A DNA stretch of 64,000 bases from an uncultured Verrucomicrobia subdivision 3 bacterium (GTDB lineage Bacteria > Verrucomicrobiota > Verrucomicrobiia > Limisphaerales > UBA11358), in assembly GCA_903872345.1 (NCBI GenBank), contig CAIQKM010000033.1, positions 16,109-80,108 on the forward strand, written 5' to 3'. The position numbers were made by a program, and so were the translations under genes. The notes under the pieces are model-generated. The model was given only the letters and a program-made list of their open reading frames with translations. It was not told where the DNA came from and searched no databases. Below are positions 14,803 through 22,741 of this stretch, piece by piece; position 1 is the stretch's first letter, and every line of letters begins with the position of its first letter.

Positions 14803-15456
14803 ATGAAAAAAATCCTGCTCATCGCTGATTCCGCCGCCGGCATTCCGGCTGATGTGGAAGCCAAACTCGAAACCGAAGTCGCCACCGCGCCCGCGCCCGT
14901 GCCCGCGCTGGATACCAAGCCCATCATTGCCGATGTGGAACACGCCATCGCCGCGCTGGCCGCGCAGCCCAACTTGCATCCGCTGCTCGGCTTCGCCCTC
15001 ACCAACTTGCGCGGCGCGCACAACGCCCTCAAAGGCCACCTCAAGGGCTTGTCCGCCCTGCTGGTGCTGCTCGCCGTGCTGCTGGCGTTTGCCAGCCCGG
15101 CCCGCGCGCAAATCTTCTACGGCGGCGTGTCCGTGACCAACAGCGCGTTTGCGCCCGTGCAATCCTCGTTTGTGCTGCTCACCAATGTGGCCTCCTCCAC
15201 GCTCCCCGCGCGCACGTTGCAAGTGCTGAACATCCAAACGAATCAACCCATTACCGTGTGGTACGCCTACGCCTTCGCCGGGTCCACCAACTTGTTCCTG
15301 GTGAATTCCAACATCTACACCTTCCCCGCCAGCAATGGCTGGGTGAATGGCGCGACGTTCACCACCAACGTGGCCAGCGTCTTTAACAGCGTGCCGATCC
15401 AGCCCTACGGCCTGATCAACCTCGGCGGCTATACCAACACCGTCCTCTTTCAGTGA
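14803..15456 (+). CDS. Tail-region protein with internal secretion-like segment
   Basis: A 217-residue protein. It begins ILLIADSAAGIPAD, a near match to the first residues of the capsid protein. A soluble Ala/Pro-rich part follows to about residue 78, then a strong signal-like segment (KGLSALLVLLAVLLAFASPARAQ, ending near residue 103) and a beta-rich Thr/Asn/Ser-rich domain. The A-R-A-Q site looks like a signal peptidase I site, although it lies deep in the protein. Position fits a tail assembly chaperone slot, but the sequence does not support that role. Confidence 0.6.
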   Translation: MKKILLIADSAAGIPADVEAKLETEVATAPAPVPALDTKPIIADVEHAIAALAAQPNLHPLLGFALTNLRGAHNALKGHLKGLSALLVLLAVLLAFASPARAQIFYGGVSVTNSAFAPVQSSFVLLTNVASSTLPARTLQVLNIQTNQPITVWYAYAFAGSTNLFLVNSNIYTFPASNGWVNGATFTTNVASVFNSVPIQPYGLINLGGYTNTVLFQ

Positions 15457-15468
15457 GGCCGCTGCCCC

Positions 15469-15489
15469 GAGACCCGAAATCCGAAACCC
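15469..15489 (+). repeat. Heptamer tandem repeat upstream of GTG start
   Basis: GAGACCC GAAATCC GAAACCC, followed by GTTCCC and then the GTG start codon at 15496. This is the same GAAATCC/GAAACCC family as at 2314 and 17219. Confidence 0.85.
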
Positions 15490-15495
15490 GTTCCC

Positions 15496-15888
15496 GTGAA
15501 ACTGACTTGGACTCCACCAACCGGCGGTGCCGTGGTGCTTGGCGATGATTCGGTGAAATCCACCATCATCGTCGAGCAACTTGATGCCCCGGCGCTCGTT
15601 CAGAAACTGCTGTTCTTTCGCGGGGTCACCGCCCAACTGGTGGCGCGCGGCGGGGATGAAGGCACGTTTGTGTGCGTCATCCAGCCCGCCCTGGCCAATG
15701 CCGATGCCGCCAGCGCGTATCTCAAAACGGAGCTGGCCCGGTCCGGTCAGGCGGGCAGTCTCGCCTGGGGCCGCGTTTCCGCCATCTTCACGTTCAACGG
15801 TGCCGTGCTGCGCCGGGTGACCGTGGCGGAATTGAACGGCGCGCGGCTGCGGCTGCGCTACTCCTTCGGCTTCGCCTCCCTCACCTGA
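15496..15888 (+). CDS. Small tail-assembly protein of unknown function
   Basis: A 130-residue beta-rich protein with a GTG start directly after the heptamer block. It reads like a small minor tail protein (TWTPPTGGAVVLGDDSVKSTI ... LRLRYSFGFASL). No family motif is recognised. Its own stop codon lies within the next heptamer block. Confidence 0.55.
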   Translation: MKLTWTPPTGGAVVLGDDSVKSTIIVEQLDAPALVQKLLFFRGVTAQLVARGGDEGTFVCVIQPALANADAASAYLKTELARSGQAGSLAWGRVSAIFTFNGAVLRRVTVAELNGARLRLRYSFGFASLT

Positions 15889-15914
15889 TTTCCAATTGCC
15901 AATTGCCAATCTCC
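15887..15914 (+). repeat. Heptamer tandem repeat upstream of 15921 start
   Basis: GATTTCC AATTGCC AATTGCC AATCTCC, then six bases (AAAATT) to the ATG at 15921. The previous gene's stop codon (TGA, 15886-15888) overlaps the first unit. Confidence 0.85.
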
Positions 15915-15920
15915 AAAATT

Positions 15921-17207
15921 ATGAGCAAAACCCTGTTTAAAGCCTCTTTAAAGGCCCTGAGCGCCTTTGCCGCCCTCGGCGTGTTTGCCATCCTCGGTTC
16001 CTTTCTACTGGCCCTGTTTTTGCGCTTGGTAACCCTGGCCTGGCACTGGGGCTGGCGGCTGTTCGCCTTGTTGGCCATTTGCCATCTGCCATTGGCCATC
16101 TCCGCCCGCGCCCAGACCACGGCGGTCTTTTTTTCAATGCAGAACCTGACTGGCGGCGTGAACAACCGGACGATTAACCTTTTGCCGGACACCGCCAATG
16201 CGCCGGTTTTTGTGGGCACCAATTTGCTCCAACTCGGGCCAATCCAGCTTCAACCGGTGGGCGGCCAAGTGACAACCAACCTGGTGCCGTGGGGCTACTC
16301 GCTCTATGTCCAGGGCTGGCCGCGCCCGGTTCATATTGTGGTGCCCAGCAGCACCAACACGCTCAATGTGGTGGGCATGATTAACACCAATCTCTACTGG
16401 CCGCTGACGATTTACCAAATGACGGCCACCGGCACCAACGGCATTAATGTTACGCAAACCAACAACCAGGTAATCATTGACGGCAGCGGGCTGGATGCCG
16501 CCGGCACCGCGTGGGCGACATTTTCCTTTAATGCCACCAACGGCATCTATGCCTTTAATCTCGCCTCCAGCTATGGCCTGCCCGCCGCCGGCGTGGTGGG
16601 ATTGGGATCGGCGGCGTTGGTAAGCACCAACACGTTTTACAGTCAGGGCGTTTCGGGTTACTTGGATATCCTGTACAACCTCGCGCAAGGCCAGGTGGGC
16701 TGGCTGGTCGTGAGCAACTTGTCTTCCATTCAGGCCGTGCCGCCATTGTTGGATTACTTGTGGACCGCCGGAAACAATACGGCCTCGCTCGCCACGTTTG
16801 CCGCCGTGAGCACCAATCAAATCACGGTTTACGGCGCGGGCACGGCCAGCGCCAACGGCACCTACACCTTCAACGCGGCCGCCGGTGTTTGGACGAATGC
16901 CGCCACGGCCGATACGATCACCAACAGCGGTGCCTACCTCATCATTGCCACCGGGGCCACCAAACTCTACAAATCGTCCAATGCCCTGGCCTATCCGGCC
17001 GGCAGCGGCGCATGGTTCAATGGCAGCGGTTACAGTGGCAGTTCGCCCATGCCCTACAATGCGTTTCTGCGGGTAACGGATTATTCGCTCAATAATGTTG
17101 CGCCCACCAACATTCCCGGCAAAGCCCTGACCGGCCTTGCCACCAACACAGTCGTGCCGATCTCCGCGCATGTGACCAATGGCGTTGTTACGTGGACCAG
17201 CCCGTAA
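15921..17207 (+). CDS. Exported-type beta-rich protein in tail region
   Basis: A 428-residue protein from ATG 15921; the track's 511-residue ORF adds 83 codons that are a shadow of the previous gene. The N-terminus has two hydrophobic stretches (about 13-38 and 46-60), the second ending SARAQ as a signal peptidase-like site. The DNA for this second segment is itself three heptamer-like units (ATTTGCC ATCTGCC ATTGGCC). The remainder is Thr/Asn/Gly-rich, with phage-fibre-like repeats such as ASANGTYTFNAAAGVWTN. It is probably a surface-exposed or fibre-like protein; virion or cell-envelope location cannot be decided. Confidence 0.6.
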   Translation: MSKTLFKASLKALSAFAALGVFAILGSFLLALFLRLVTLAWHWGWRLFALLAICHLPLAISARAQTTAVFFSMQNLTGGVNNRTINLLPDTANAPVFVGTNLLQLGPIQLQPVGGQVTTNLVPWGYSLYVQGWPRPVHIVVPSSTNTLNVVGMINTNLYWPLTIYQMTATGTNGINVTQTNNQVIIDGSGLDAAGTAWATFSFNATNGIYAFNLASSYGLPAAGVVGLGSAALVSTNTFYSQGVSGYLDILYNLAQGQVGWLVVSNLSSIQAVPPLLDYLWTAGNNTASLATFAAVSTNQITVYGAGTASANGTYTFNAAAGVWTNAATADTITNSGAYLIIATGATKLYKSSNALAYPAGSGAWFNGSGYSGSSPMPYNAFLRVTDYSLNNVAPTNIPGKALTGLATNTVVPISAHVTNGVVTWTSP

Positions 17208-17253
17208 CCCCTAACCCCGAAATCCGAGACCCGAAACCCGTTTCCGAGCTGCC
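17204..17253 (+). repeat. Heptamer tandem repeat abutting tape-measure start
   Basis: GTAACCC CTAACCC (C) GAAATCC GAGACCC GAAACCC GTTTCCG AGCTGCC, ending at the base before ATG 17254. This is the longest copy in the window. The first unit overlaps the stop of the previous gene. Confidence 0.85.
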
Positions 17254-18780
17254 ATGAACCTGGAATATAAAATCACCACCACGGCCGAACTGGCCGGCGC
17301 CGAGGCGGCGGCGGACGCCCTGGAACGCCAGATCGGCAAGGCCAAGGCGCTTAAACAGGATTATTCCGGGCTGGAAGCGCAGCTCAAAACGATGCGCGGC
17401 AGTATTGATGAGTACAAGACCGCCACCGCCGCGCAGACCGCCGCCGCCGAGGAAGAGAAGCGCGCCAATGAGCAGTTGGCCGATTCGTATCATGAGGTTT
17501 CCCGTTCCGAAGCGGAGATGGCGGAAAAAGGGGAGAAGGCCGAACTCAGTCACCGGCAGATGTTCCGCGTGGCCGGCGAGCTGAATCGCATTCTGCCCGG
17601 GCTGGGCGAATTAATGATGGTGGCATTTGAACCCGTCATCGCACCGCTGATTATTTTGGCCGGTTTGTTTGCTGGCCTGGTCGAACACATTAAATCGGTT
17701 CGCGAAGAAATGGCCAAGATGGCGGAAGCCAACATTGACGTGAGTCGCATCACCGATGGCACCGAAGCCATGGAAGCTCAGTTGGACGTAATGCGCGAGA
17801 GCGTGGGGAAAGCCGATGAATTTGCCACAGCCACCGACCATGTGGCGGATGCCCAAAAACGCGTGACCGATGAAACGAACCACGCGTTGGATGCCCTGCG
17901 CACCCAGGCGCAGTTTGAGGAGGAGGAAGCCAAGGCCCGCGAAAAGCTGGCGCTGGATCAGGTGCGCCAGAAAGTGGCCACGGGCCAGCTTACGCCCGCG
18001 CAAGGCGAGGCGGCGGAGATCGACATCACCTCGCGCAATGCCCGTGAAGCCGACCGCCGCAAATCCGCTTTGGAAGCGGCGGAAATCGCCGCCCGCGAAA
18101 AGGAACAGGCTGAATTAAAGGCCCAGCAATTTGACCTGAGCCAAAAGAAAATCAAGGAAGCCGGGTCGCCCGAGGCCGCGCAAACCTCGGCGGAAGAGGC
18201 CAAAAAACTGGCCGATAAATATCAGAAGGATGCCGATGCCCAGGTCAAATATCTCCAGGACTTTGGCAAGGACATGTCGCCCCAGGAGTTCACCCAGCAA
18301 CTGGCCAAGCTTTCCCAGCTCCAGCAACTGGCGGATCAGCAGGCGGTGGTGGCCGGGGAAGCGGCGGAAAAAGCCAAGGCCGTAAAGGAAGAGTGGGAGA
18401 AAACCGTGGGCGCGCTGAAAAAGGTTAATGACCGCTTGGCGGAACTGGGCGAGCAGATTCCCCAGCTCGAATCCTCGCACAAATCAGCCGACAAACACCG
18501 CGCCACCATGCGCGGGATTGAAGATCAATCCACGGCCATTAACCGGGTAACGGGTGATATTGACCGCGCCAACAAAGACGTGGCCACGATCAACGAGATC
18601 AGCGGCCACGCCACCCAAACGCAGGCGGATGCCAAGCGCGTGGCCGATGCTCTCAAGGATGCCCACGCGGCCGTGGCCGATGCCGCCGCCACCATTGGCA
18701 AACTCGGCGACATGGGCGCGGATGTGGAGAATCTCAAAAAGCAGGTCGCGCAATTGCGCATGGCCGTTGACCACCACTGA
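17254..18780 (+). CDS. Tape-measure-like coiled-coil protein
   Basis: A 508-residue, overwhelmingly helical protein: long charged coiled coils (residues about 10-110 and 170-500) around one hydrophobic stretch (about 120-150, GELMMVAFEPVIAPLIILAGLFAGL). This is the layout of phage tape-measure proteins, which set tail length and help DNA cross the membrane; at this length the tail would be short. It is placed between tail tube candidates and the hub/fibre genes, as expected. Confidence 0.7.
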   Translation: MNLEYKITTTAELAGAEAAADALERQIGKAKALKQDYSGLEAQLKTMRGSIDEYKTATAAQTAAAEEEKRANEQLADSYHEVSRSEAEMAEKGEKAELSHRQMFRVAGELNRILPGLGELMMVAFEPVIAPLIILAGLFAGLVEHIKSVREEMAKMAEANIDVSRITDGTEAMEAQLDVMRESVGKADEFATATDHVADAQKRVTDETNHALDALRTQAQFEEEEAKAREKLALDQVRQKVATGQLTPAQGEAAEIDITSRNAREADRRKSALEAAEIAAREKEQAELKAQQFDLSQKKIKEAGSPEAAQTSAEEAKKLADKYQKDADAQVKYLQDFGKDMSPQEFTQQLAKLSQLQQLADQQAVVAGEAAEKAKAVKEEWEKTVGALKKVNDRLAELGEQIPQLESSHKSADKHRATMRGIEDQSTAINRVTGDIDRANKDVATINEISGHATQTQADAKRVADALKDAHAAVADAAATIGKLGDMGADVENLKKQVAQLRMAVDHH

Positions 18781-18782
18781 TT

Positions 18783-21449
18783 ATGGCCCTCGCCGCGTTC
18801 ACTCTCTTCTACAACGGCGTGGAGAAGTCTTTGGCCGATTGGGGCCTGGACGATCTGCAATTCTCGGACAACGATCTTGCGCCTGCCGTGGTGGAATTCA
18901 CCGCTGCCGGCCGGGCCGTGGATGCCGCCGATCTCTTCGCTTACGGTGCCCGCGTGATCATTTACCAGAACCGCGCCAGCGCGGGCACGGCTTGGAGCGG
19001 GGGCACCTGTTGGTTCGATGGCCGCGTGGAACCGTGGGAACGCAGCGGCGCACCGGGCATGGAAGATTGCATTGGCCGGCTGGTCAACGCCTGGTGGTAT
19101 TTCGAGCGCATCCAATACAAGATGCAATTCACGCGCGCCACCAGCGCCAGCACCACGGCCGTGTACACCACCAACCGCGTGGTGCTGGGCGTGGGTTACA
19201 GCGGCGTGGGTTCGGCGTGGACGACGCTGAACACGGGCCAGCAGATCGCGGCGGCCGTCAATTGGGCGATCAGCCAGGGTGCGCCGGTGGCCTTGGGTAA
19301 TGTCGCGCCGTGGGCACCGGTCATCAGCGATTTTCAGAAGTGCATCAAGGTTTCGCAGGTGATCCAGAAGATGTGGCAGATCGAATCTGACTTCATCGTG
19401 GTCTGGGATTATTCCACCGTGGGCACCAATCCCAGCGCGCCGGGCGTGCCCACCATCCACTTCTTAAAAGGCTCGCAAACAAACCTTAACCCGGCCTTAA
19501 GCGCAGGGGTTAAGGCCGGCTTGCTACTCACGCCCCTCACCATCAACCTGGATGCCGGCAACTGGCTGGGCAAGGTAAAGCTCAAGCCGCGCCCGGATTG
19601 GGTTAAGAGTTATGTAGCCATCAATTACGATCAGGTGGCCAGCTTCGGCAGCAATCAATATTTGTCCATCGGTTCGGATCAATACCCCGCCGTGCTGCCG
19701 GCGGATACGGAGAGCAAATTCAACGGCGTGGATCTGTACTACGATCTGGCCGGGGCCAAAGTGGCCGTGCAAAACCAAAGCGGCAATCTCACGACCGCGC
19801 CGTTTGACATCACCAGCCTGGCGCAATGGCAGCAATGGAAAGCGGAACTCACCGCGCCCACGGTGGTGAGCGCCGTCATCCTCACCGCCGGCACCACGCC
19901 GGCCACCACGGCCAATCATCCCGCGCCCGCCCTGGTCACCAAGGAAGTGGACAATACCGGGGCCACCGTGGCCTACAACGCCGCTAATGCCTACGAGCTG
20001 CTGGATGGGGCGTATTGCGATTGGATGGCCGATGCCACGCTCATGCCGGCCAACGGGTATCCGGTGATCACCGCGCAAAAGGTCAAGGCCACCGCGTGGG
20101 TGTATCTCACCTTCAGCAACGGCACCAAAACCTACAAACAGCTTACGCGCGAGTTCACGGCCATCAGCTATAACACCTTCAACGTGGCCACGGTGCTCAA
20201 TGTGGCCACGCAAACGGTCACGTCCTATGCCGAACCGCAGCCGGTGGGGCTGGCGCAGATCATGTACAACGCCTGGCGTTCGCTGGCGGTGGAAGGCAGC
20301 TTTACCACCACGGAAACCGAGCTGGGGGCCAGCGGCATCCAACTCAGCCGGGCGAACTGCCTGAACTTCACCAGCGCGGCCGTGGCGGCCCATGCCGGCG
20401 ATGGCAGCATATTGGATTGGTCCGCCGTCAACGCGCCGATCCGCCGGCTCAGCGGCAGCGCGGTGAAGGGCACCACCACCGTGGAATTTGGCGCGCCGCT
20501 GCATCTCACGGCCAACGCGCTGGTGGATCTCGTGCGCAACAGCCGCGTGCGGGTGACCAGCATTGATCTCAACTATATCTTCGGCGGCCGGCTTGCCAAC
20601 GGCGGGGGCACCGTAAAGCACGCGCGCAAAACCCACGCGCACCATGCCGAACACGGGGCCGATGAACCGCAGGTGCATGTGGTGACCGGCCCGGATGCGT
20701 TAGACTCCACGCGCACCCAGGTAATGACGAGCGACAGCAGCACGGGCATTGTCACCGTTACCCAGCAGCCCACGGCGGGCGGCTCGGCCTACACCAGCGG
20801 CATCGTGGCCCCGGAGTTTTCCGGCGCGGGCGCGCCCGGCGCCGGCACGCTGGCGGCCAGCGCCAGCTATCTCACGGGCAATTATTATTGGGATACGACC
20901 AACTCCGTTTTGTACCGCTGCACGACCAGCGGCAGCAATTCGTCCTCGTTGTGGACGCCGGTGGGCGGCGGGGTCGGTGGCATGGTGCAATATTTTGCCA
21001 TCACCACCTTGTACCTGCTCGATTATGTTACCGCCCTGCCGATCCTCATATCTTTCCCCAGCGGGGTGTTGACCATTACTTTTGGTTCGCCCACGAGCAT
21101 TGCCAAGCCGAACCGAATGCGCCCATCCGTGGCCAGTGAATTGATTGACGGACTAACCATCACGTACAGCAACCACACCGATGAAAACACGCGCACGGCC
21201 AGCGATGGCACGAACACGGAATTTCAGGTGGTTTTTCCCCGGTACACCACCATGCACATTTTGGGTTTCGACAGCTATCTGACCACGCCGCCCACCGGCA
21301 CAGCGGCGCTGACCTTCCTGAATTCCTTGTGCGTGATTAAAGCGATGAAAATGCCCGGTGCCGGCACCGGGCTGGTGGATGCCATACCCAGCGCCATCCT
21401 TTACGAGGAAATCACCACCCGCGTTTGGGCGCGCCGCTACGCGCAATAA
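18783..21449 (+). CDS. Large tail hub/baseplate-like protein
   Basis: An 888-residue protein starting two bases after the tape-measure stop. The N-terminal ~400 residues resemble distal-tail/hub proteins (WSGGTCWFDGRVEPWERS, YFERIQYKMQF, WLGKVKLKPRPDW). The middle is Thr/Ala-rich, with a His-rich linker (KTHAHHAEHG), and a C-terminal part (about 690-888) could be a receptor-binding or trimerisation domain. Assignment rests on size, position and general composition; no single decisive motif was found. Confidence 0.6.
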   Translation: MALAAFTLFYNGVEKSLADWGLDDLQFSDNDLAPAVVEFTAAGRAVDAADLFAYGARVIIYQNRASAGTAWSGGTCWFDGRVEPWERSGAPGMEDCIGRLVNAWWYFERIQYKMQFTRATSASTTAVYTTNRVVLGVGYSGVGSAWTTLNTGQQIAAAVNWAISQGAPVALGNVAPWAPVISDFQKCIKVSQVIQKMWQIESDFIVVWDYSTVGTNPSAPGVPTIHFLKGSQTNLNPALSAGVKAGLLLTPLTINLDAGNWLGKVKLKPRPDWVKSYVAINYDQVASFGSNQYLSIGSDQYPAVLPADTESKFNGVDLYYDLAGAKVAVQNQSGNLTTAPFDITSLAQWQQWKAELTAPTVVSAVILTAGTTPATTANHPAPALVTKEVDNTGATVAYNAANAYELLDGAYCDWMADATLMPANGYPVITAQKVKATAWVYLTFSNGTKTYKQLTREFTAISYNTFNVATVLNVATQTVTSYAEPQPVGLAQIMYNAWRSLAVEGSFTTTETELGASGIQLSRANCLNFTSAAVAAHAGDGSILDWSAVNAPIRRLSGSAVKGTTTVEFGAPLHLTANALVDLVRNSRVRVTSIDLNYIFGGRLANGGGTVKHARKTHAHHAEHGADEPQVHVVTGPDALDSTRTQVMTSDSSTGIVTVTQQPTAGGSAYTSGIVAPEFSGAGAPGAGTLAASASYLTGNYYWDTTNSVLYRCTTSGSNSSSLWTPVGGGVGGMVQYFAITTLYLLDYVTALPILISFPSGVLTITFGSPTSIAKPNRMRPSVASELIDGLTITYSNHTDENTRTASDGTNTEFQVVFPRYTTMHILGFDSYLTTPPTGTAALTFLNSLCVIKAMKMPGAGTGLVDAIPSAILYEEITTRVWARRYAQ

Positions 21450-21451
21450 TT

Positions 21452-22741
21452 ATGGCCATCGGCTTAAAAGTCATGTGCTCCATCCAGAGCGGCAATGTTG
21501 GCGGCGGCTTGCGCGAATCGCCGGTAAAAGCCCTCAACGGAAATCAGCTTCGGCCCGTACTGCTCACGCGCATGGGGTATGCTTGCAAGGGGGTGAATGG
21601 AATTGCGGGCTACTATTCGGGGATGTATGACAACCAGGCGGTTTTGGTGGCTCCCGGCGTTTATGCCCCCTGGCCCTACGCAAAAAACGCCGTCGATGAT
21701 ATGAACCGGCAGTGGACGCTTTACTCCGGGTTGGTCATCAATTATTCGAATTCGCTGCCCGGAGCTTCCCCCGACAGTTTTACCTATACTTCATCGCTGG
21801 CGGGAACTGCCCCGCAGACGAGCTATGTGCAAACCAATCCGTCCCTTTCGGCCTCGGATCATGATTGGGGCAAATCCCCGTCCAACGGTAATTATCAATG
21901 CCAAATCACCTCGGACACCTCATGGGCGCAGCAACAATACGATCCCGTTATCCCGCCCCATGCGATCTTTGCCACCTGGAGTCTTTCGCTCAGCGGCGGG
22001 ATTGACGTGGCCGGCATTTATTCTGCCGTGCATGGCGACTTCTTTGGTGCCAGCTTTCCGAGTTTGTTTACGAGCGGTTTTCAGAACATTTATTACAAGG
22101 ATTTTCCCGCCACCATCAGCGGTGCGCAACTGGCGCCCTCGCTTATCAATCCGGCGGAGTGGGATGGCTCCATCACGCTGGGCAGTCCTTATACCGGCGG
22201 TCCTTATTACACCGGGGGATCGACCTACACCGCCTTTGCCGGCGCGGGCACCCTGCTTTCCGGCATCGCGGCCGCCAACGGTTGGCGGATCTCCGGTTCG
22301 GCCATCGGCGGCGGCGGCAACATTACCATTTTTCGGGGCCAGGCCACTTTGGACACCACCGTGGTACAGCCGGCCGTGCCCTTTTGGATCGGCCTTTACA
22401 CCGAGGCCACCTGGTCCCCGGTGAGCTTTTACGATGGCACCAAAAGCAGTCCGCAGCCGAAGGCAGCCCCGATAAAATCCATCAAACTATTTCGCATCGG
22501 CAAGCTGCCCACGGATGGCACCATCATTGCCTACGAATCATCGGGAATTTTCCAGCTTCCTTTTCCCGCGCAAACGCCCTTTCCCATTCAGGATTTTGCC
22601 GGTTTGGGCGTCGTGGCGCGCTATTATTTTGTCGTGGTGGGTCAAGATCCGGAAAGCTGGGCGAGCCAATATGGCTACGTCTTTGATTTGACCGCCGACA
22701 ACGCCAATGTCACCGCCGATAATACCACCGTAACCCTATGA
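21452..22741 (+). CDS. Tail-tip or fibre protein of unknown function
   Basis: A 429-residue protein from ATG 21452 (MAIGLKVMC); the track start at 21425 lies inside the previous gene. It is rich in Gly, Ser, Tyr and Thr, with beta-type repeats (LGSPYTGGPYYTGGSTYTAF), as in phage fibres or receptor-binding proteins. There is no signal peptide. It is coupled by ATGA to the exported-type fibre gene downstream. Confidence 0.55.
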   Translation: MAIGLKVMCSIQSGNVGGGLRESPVKALNGNQLRPVLLTRMGYACKGVNGIAGYYSGMYDNQAVLVAPGVYAPWPYAKNAVDDMNRQWTLYSGLVINYSNSLPGASPDSFTYTSSLAGTAPQTSYVQTNPSLSASDHDWGKSPSNGNYQCQITSDTSWAQQQYDPVIPPHAIFATWSLSLSGGIDVAGIYSAVHGDFFGASFPSLFTSGFQNIYYKDFPATISGAQLAPSLINPAEWDGSITLGSPYTGGPYYTGGSTYTAFAGAGTLLSGIAAANGWRISGSAIGGGGNITIFRGQATLDTTVVQPAVPFWIGLYTEATWSPVSFYDGTKSSPQPKAAPIKSIKLFRIGKLPTDGTIIAYESSGIFQLPFPAQTPFPIQDFAGLGVVARYYFVVVGQDPESWASQYGYVFDLTADNANVTADNTTVTL

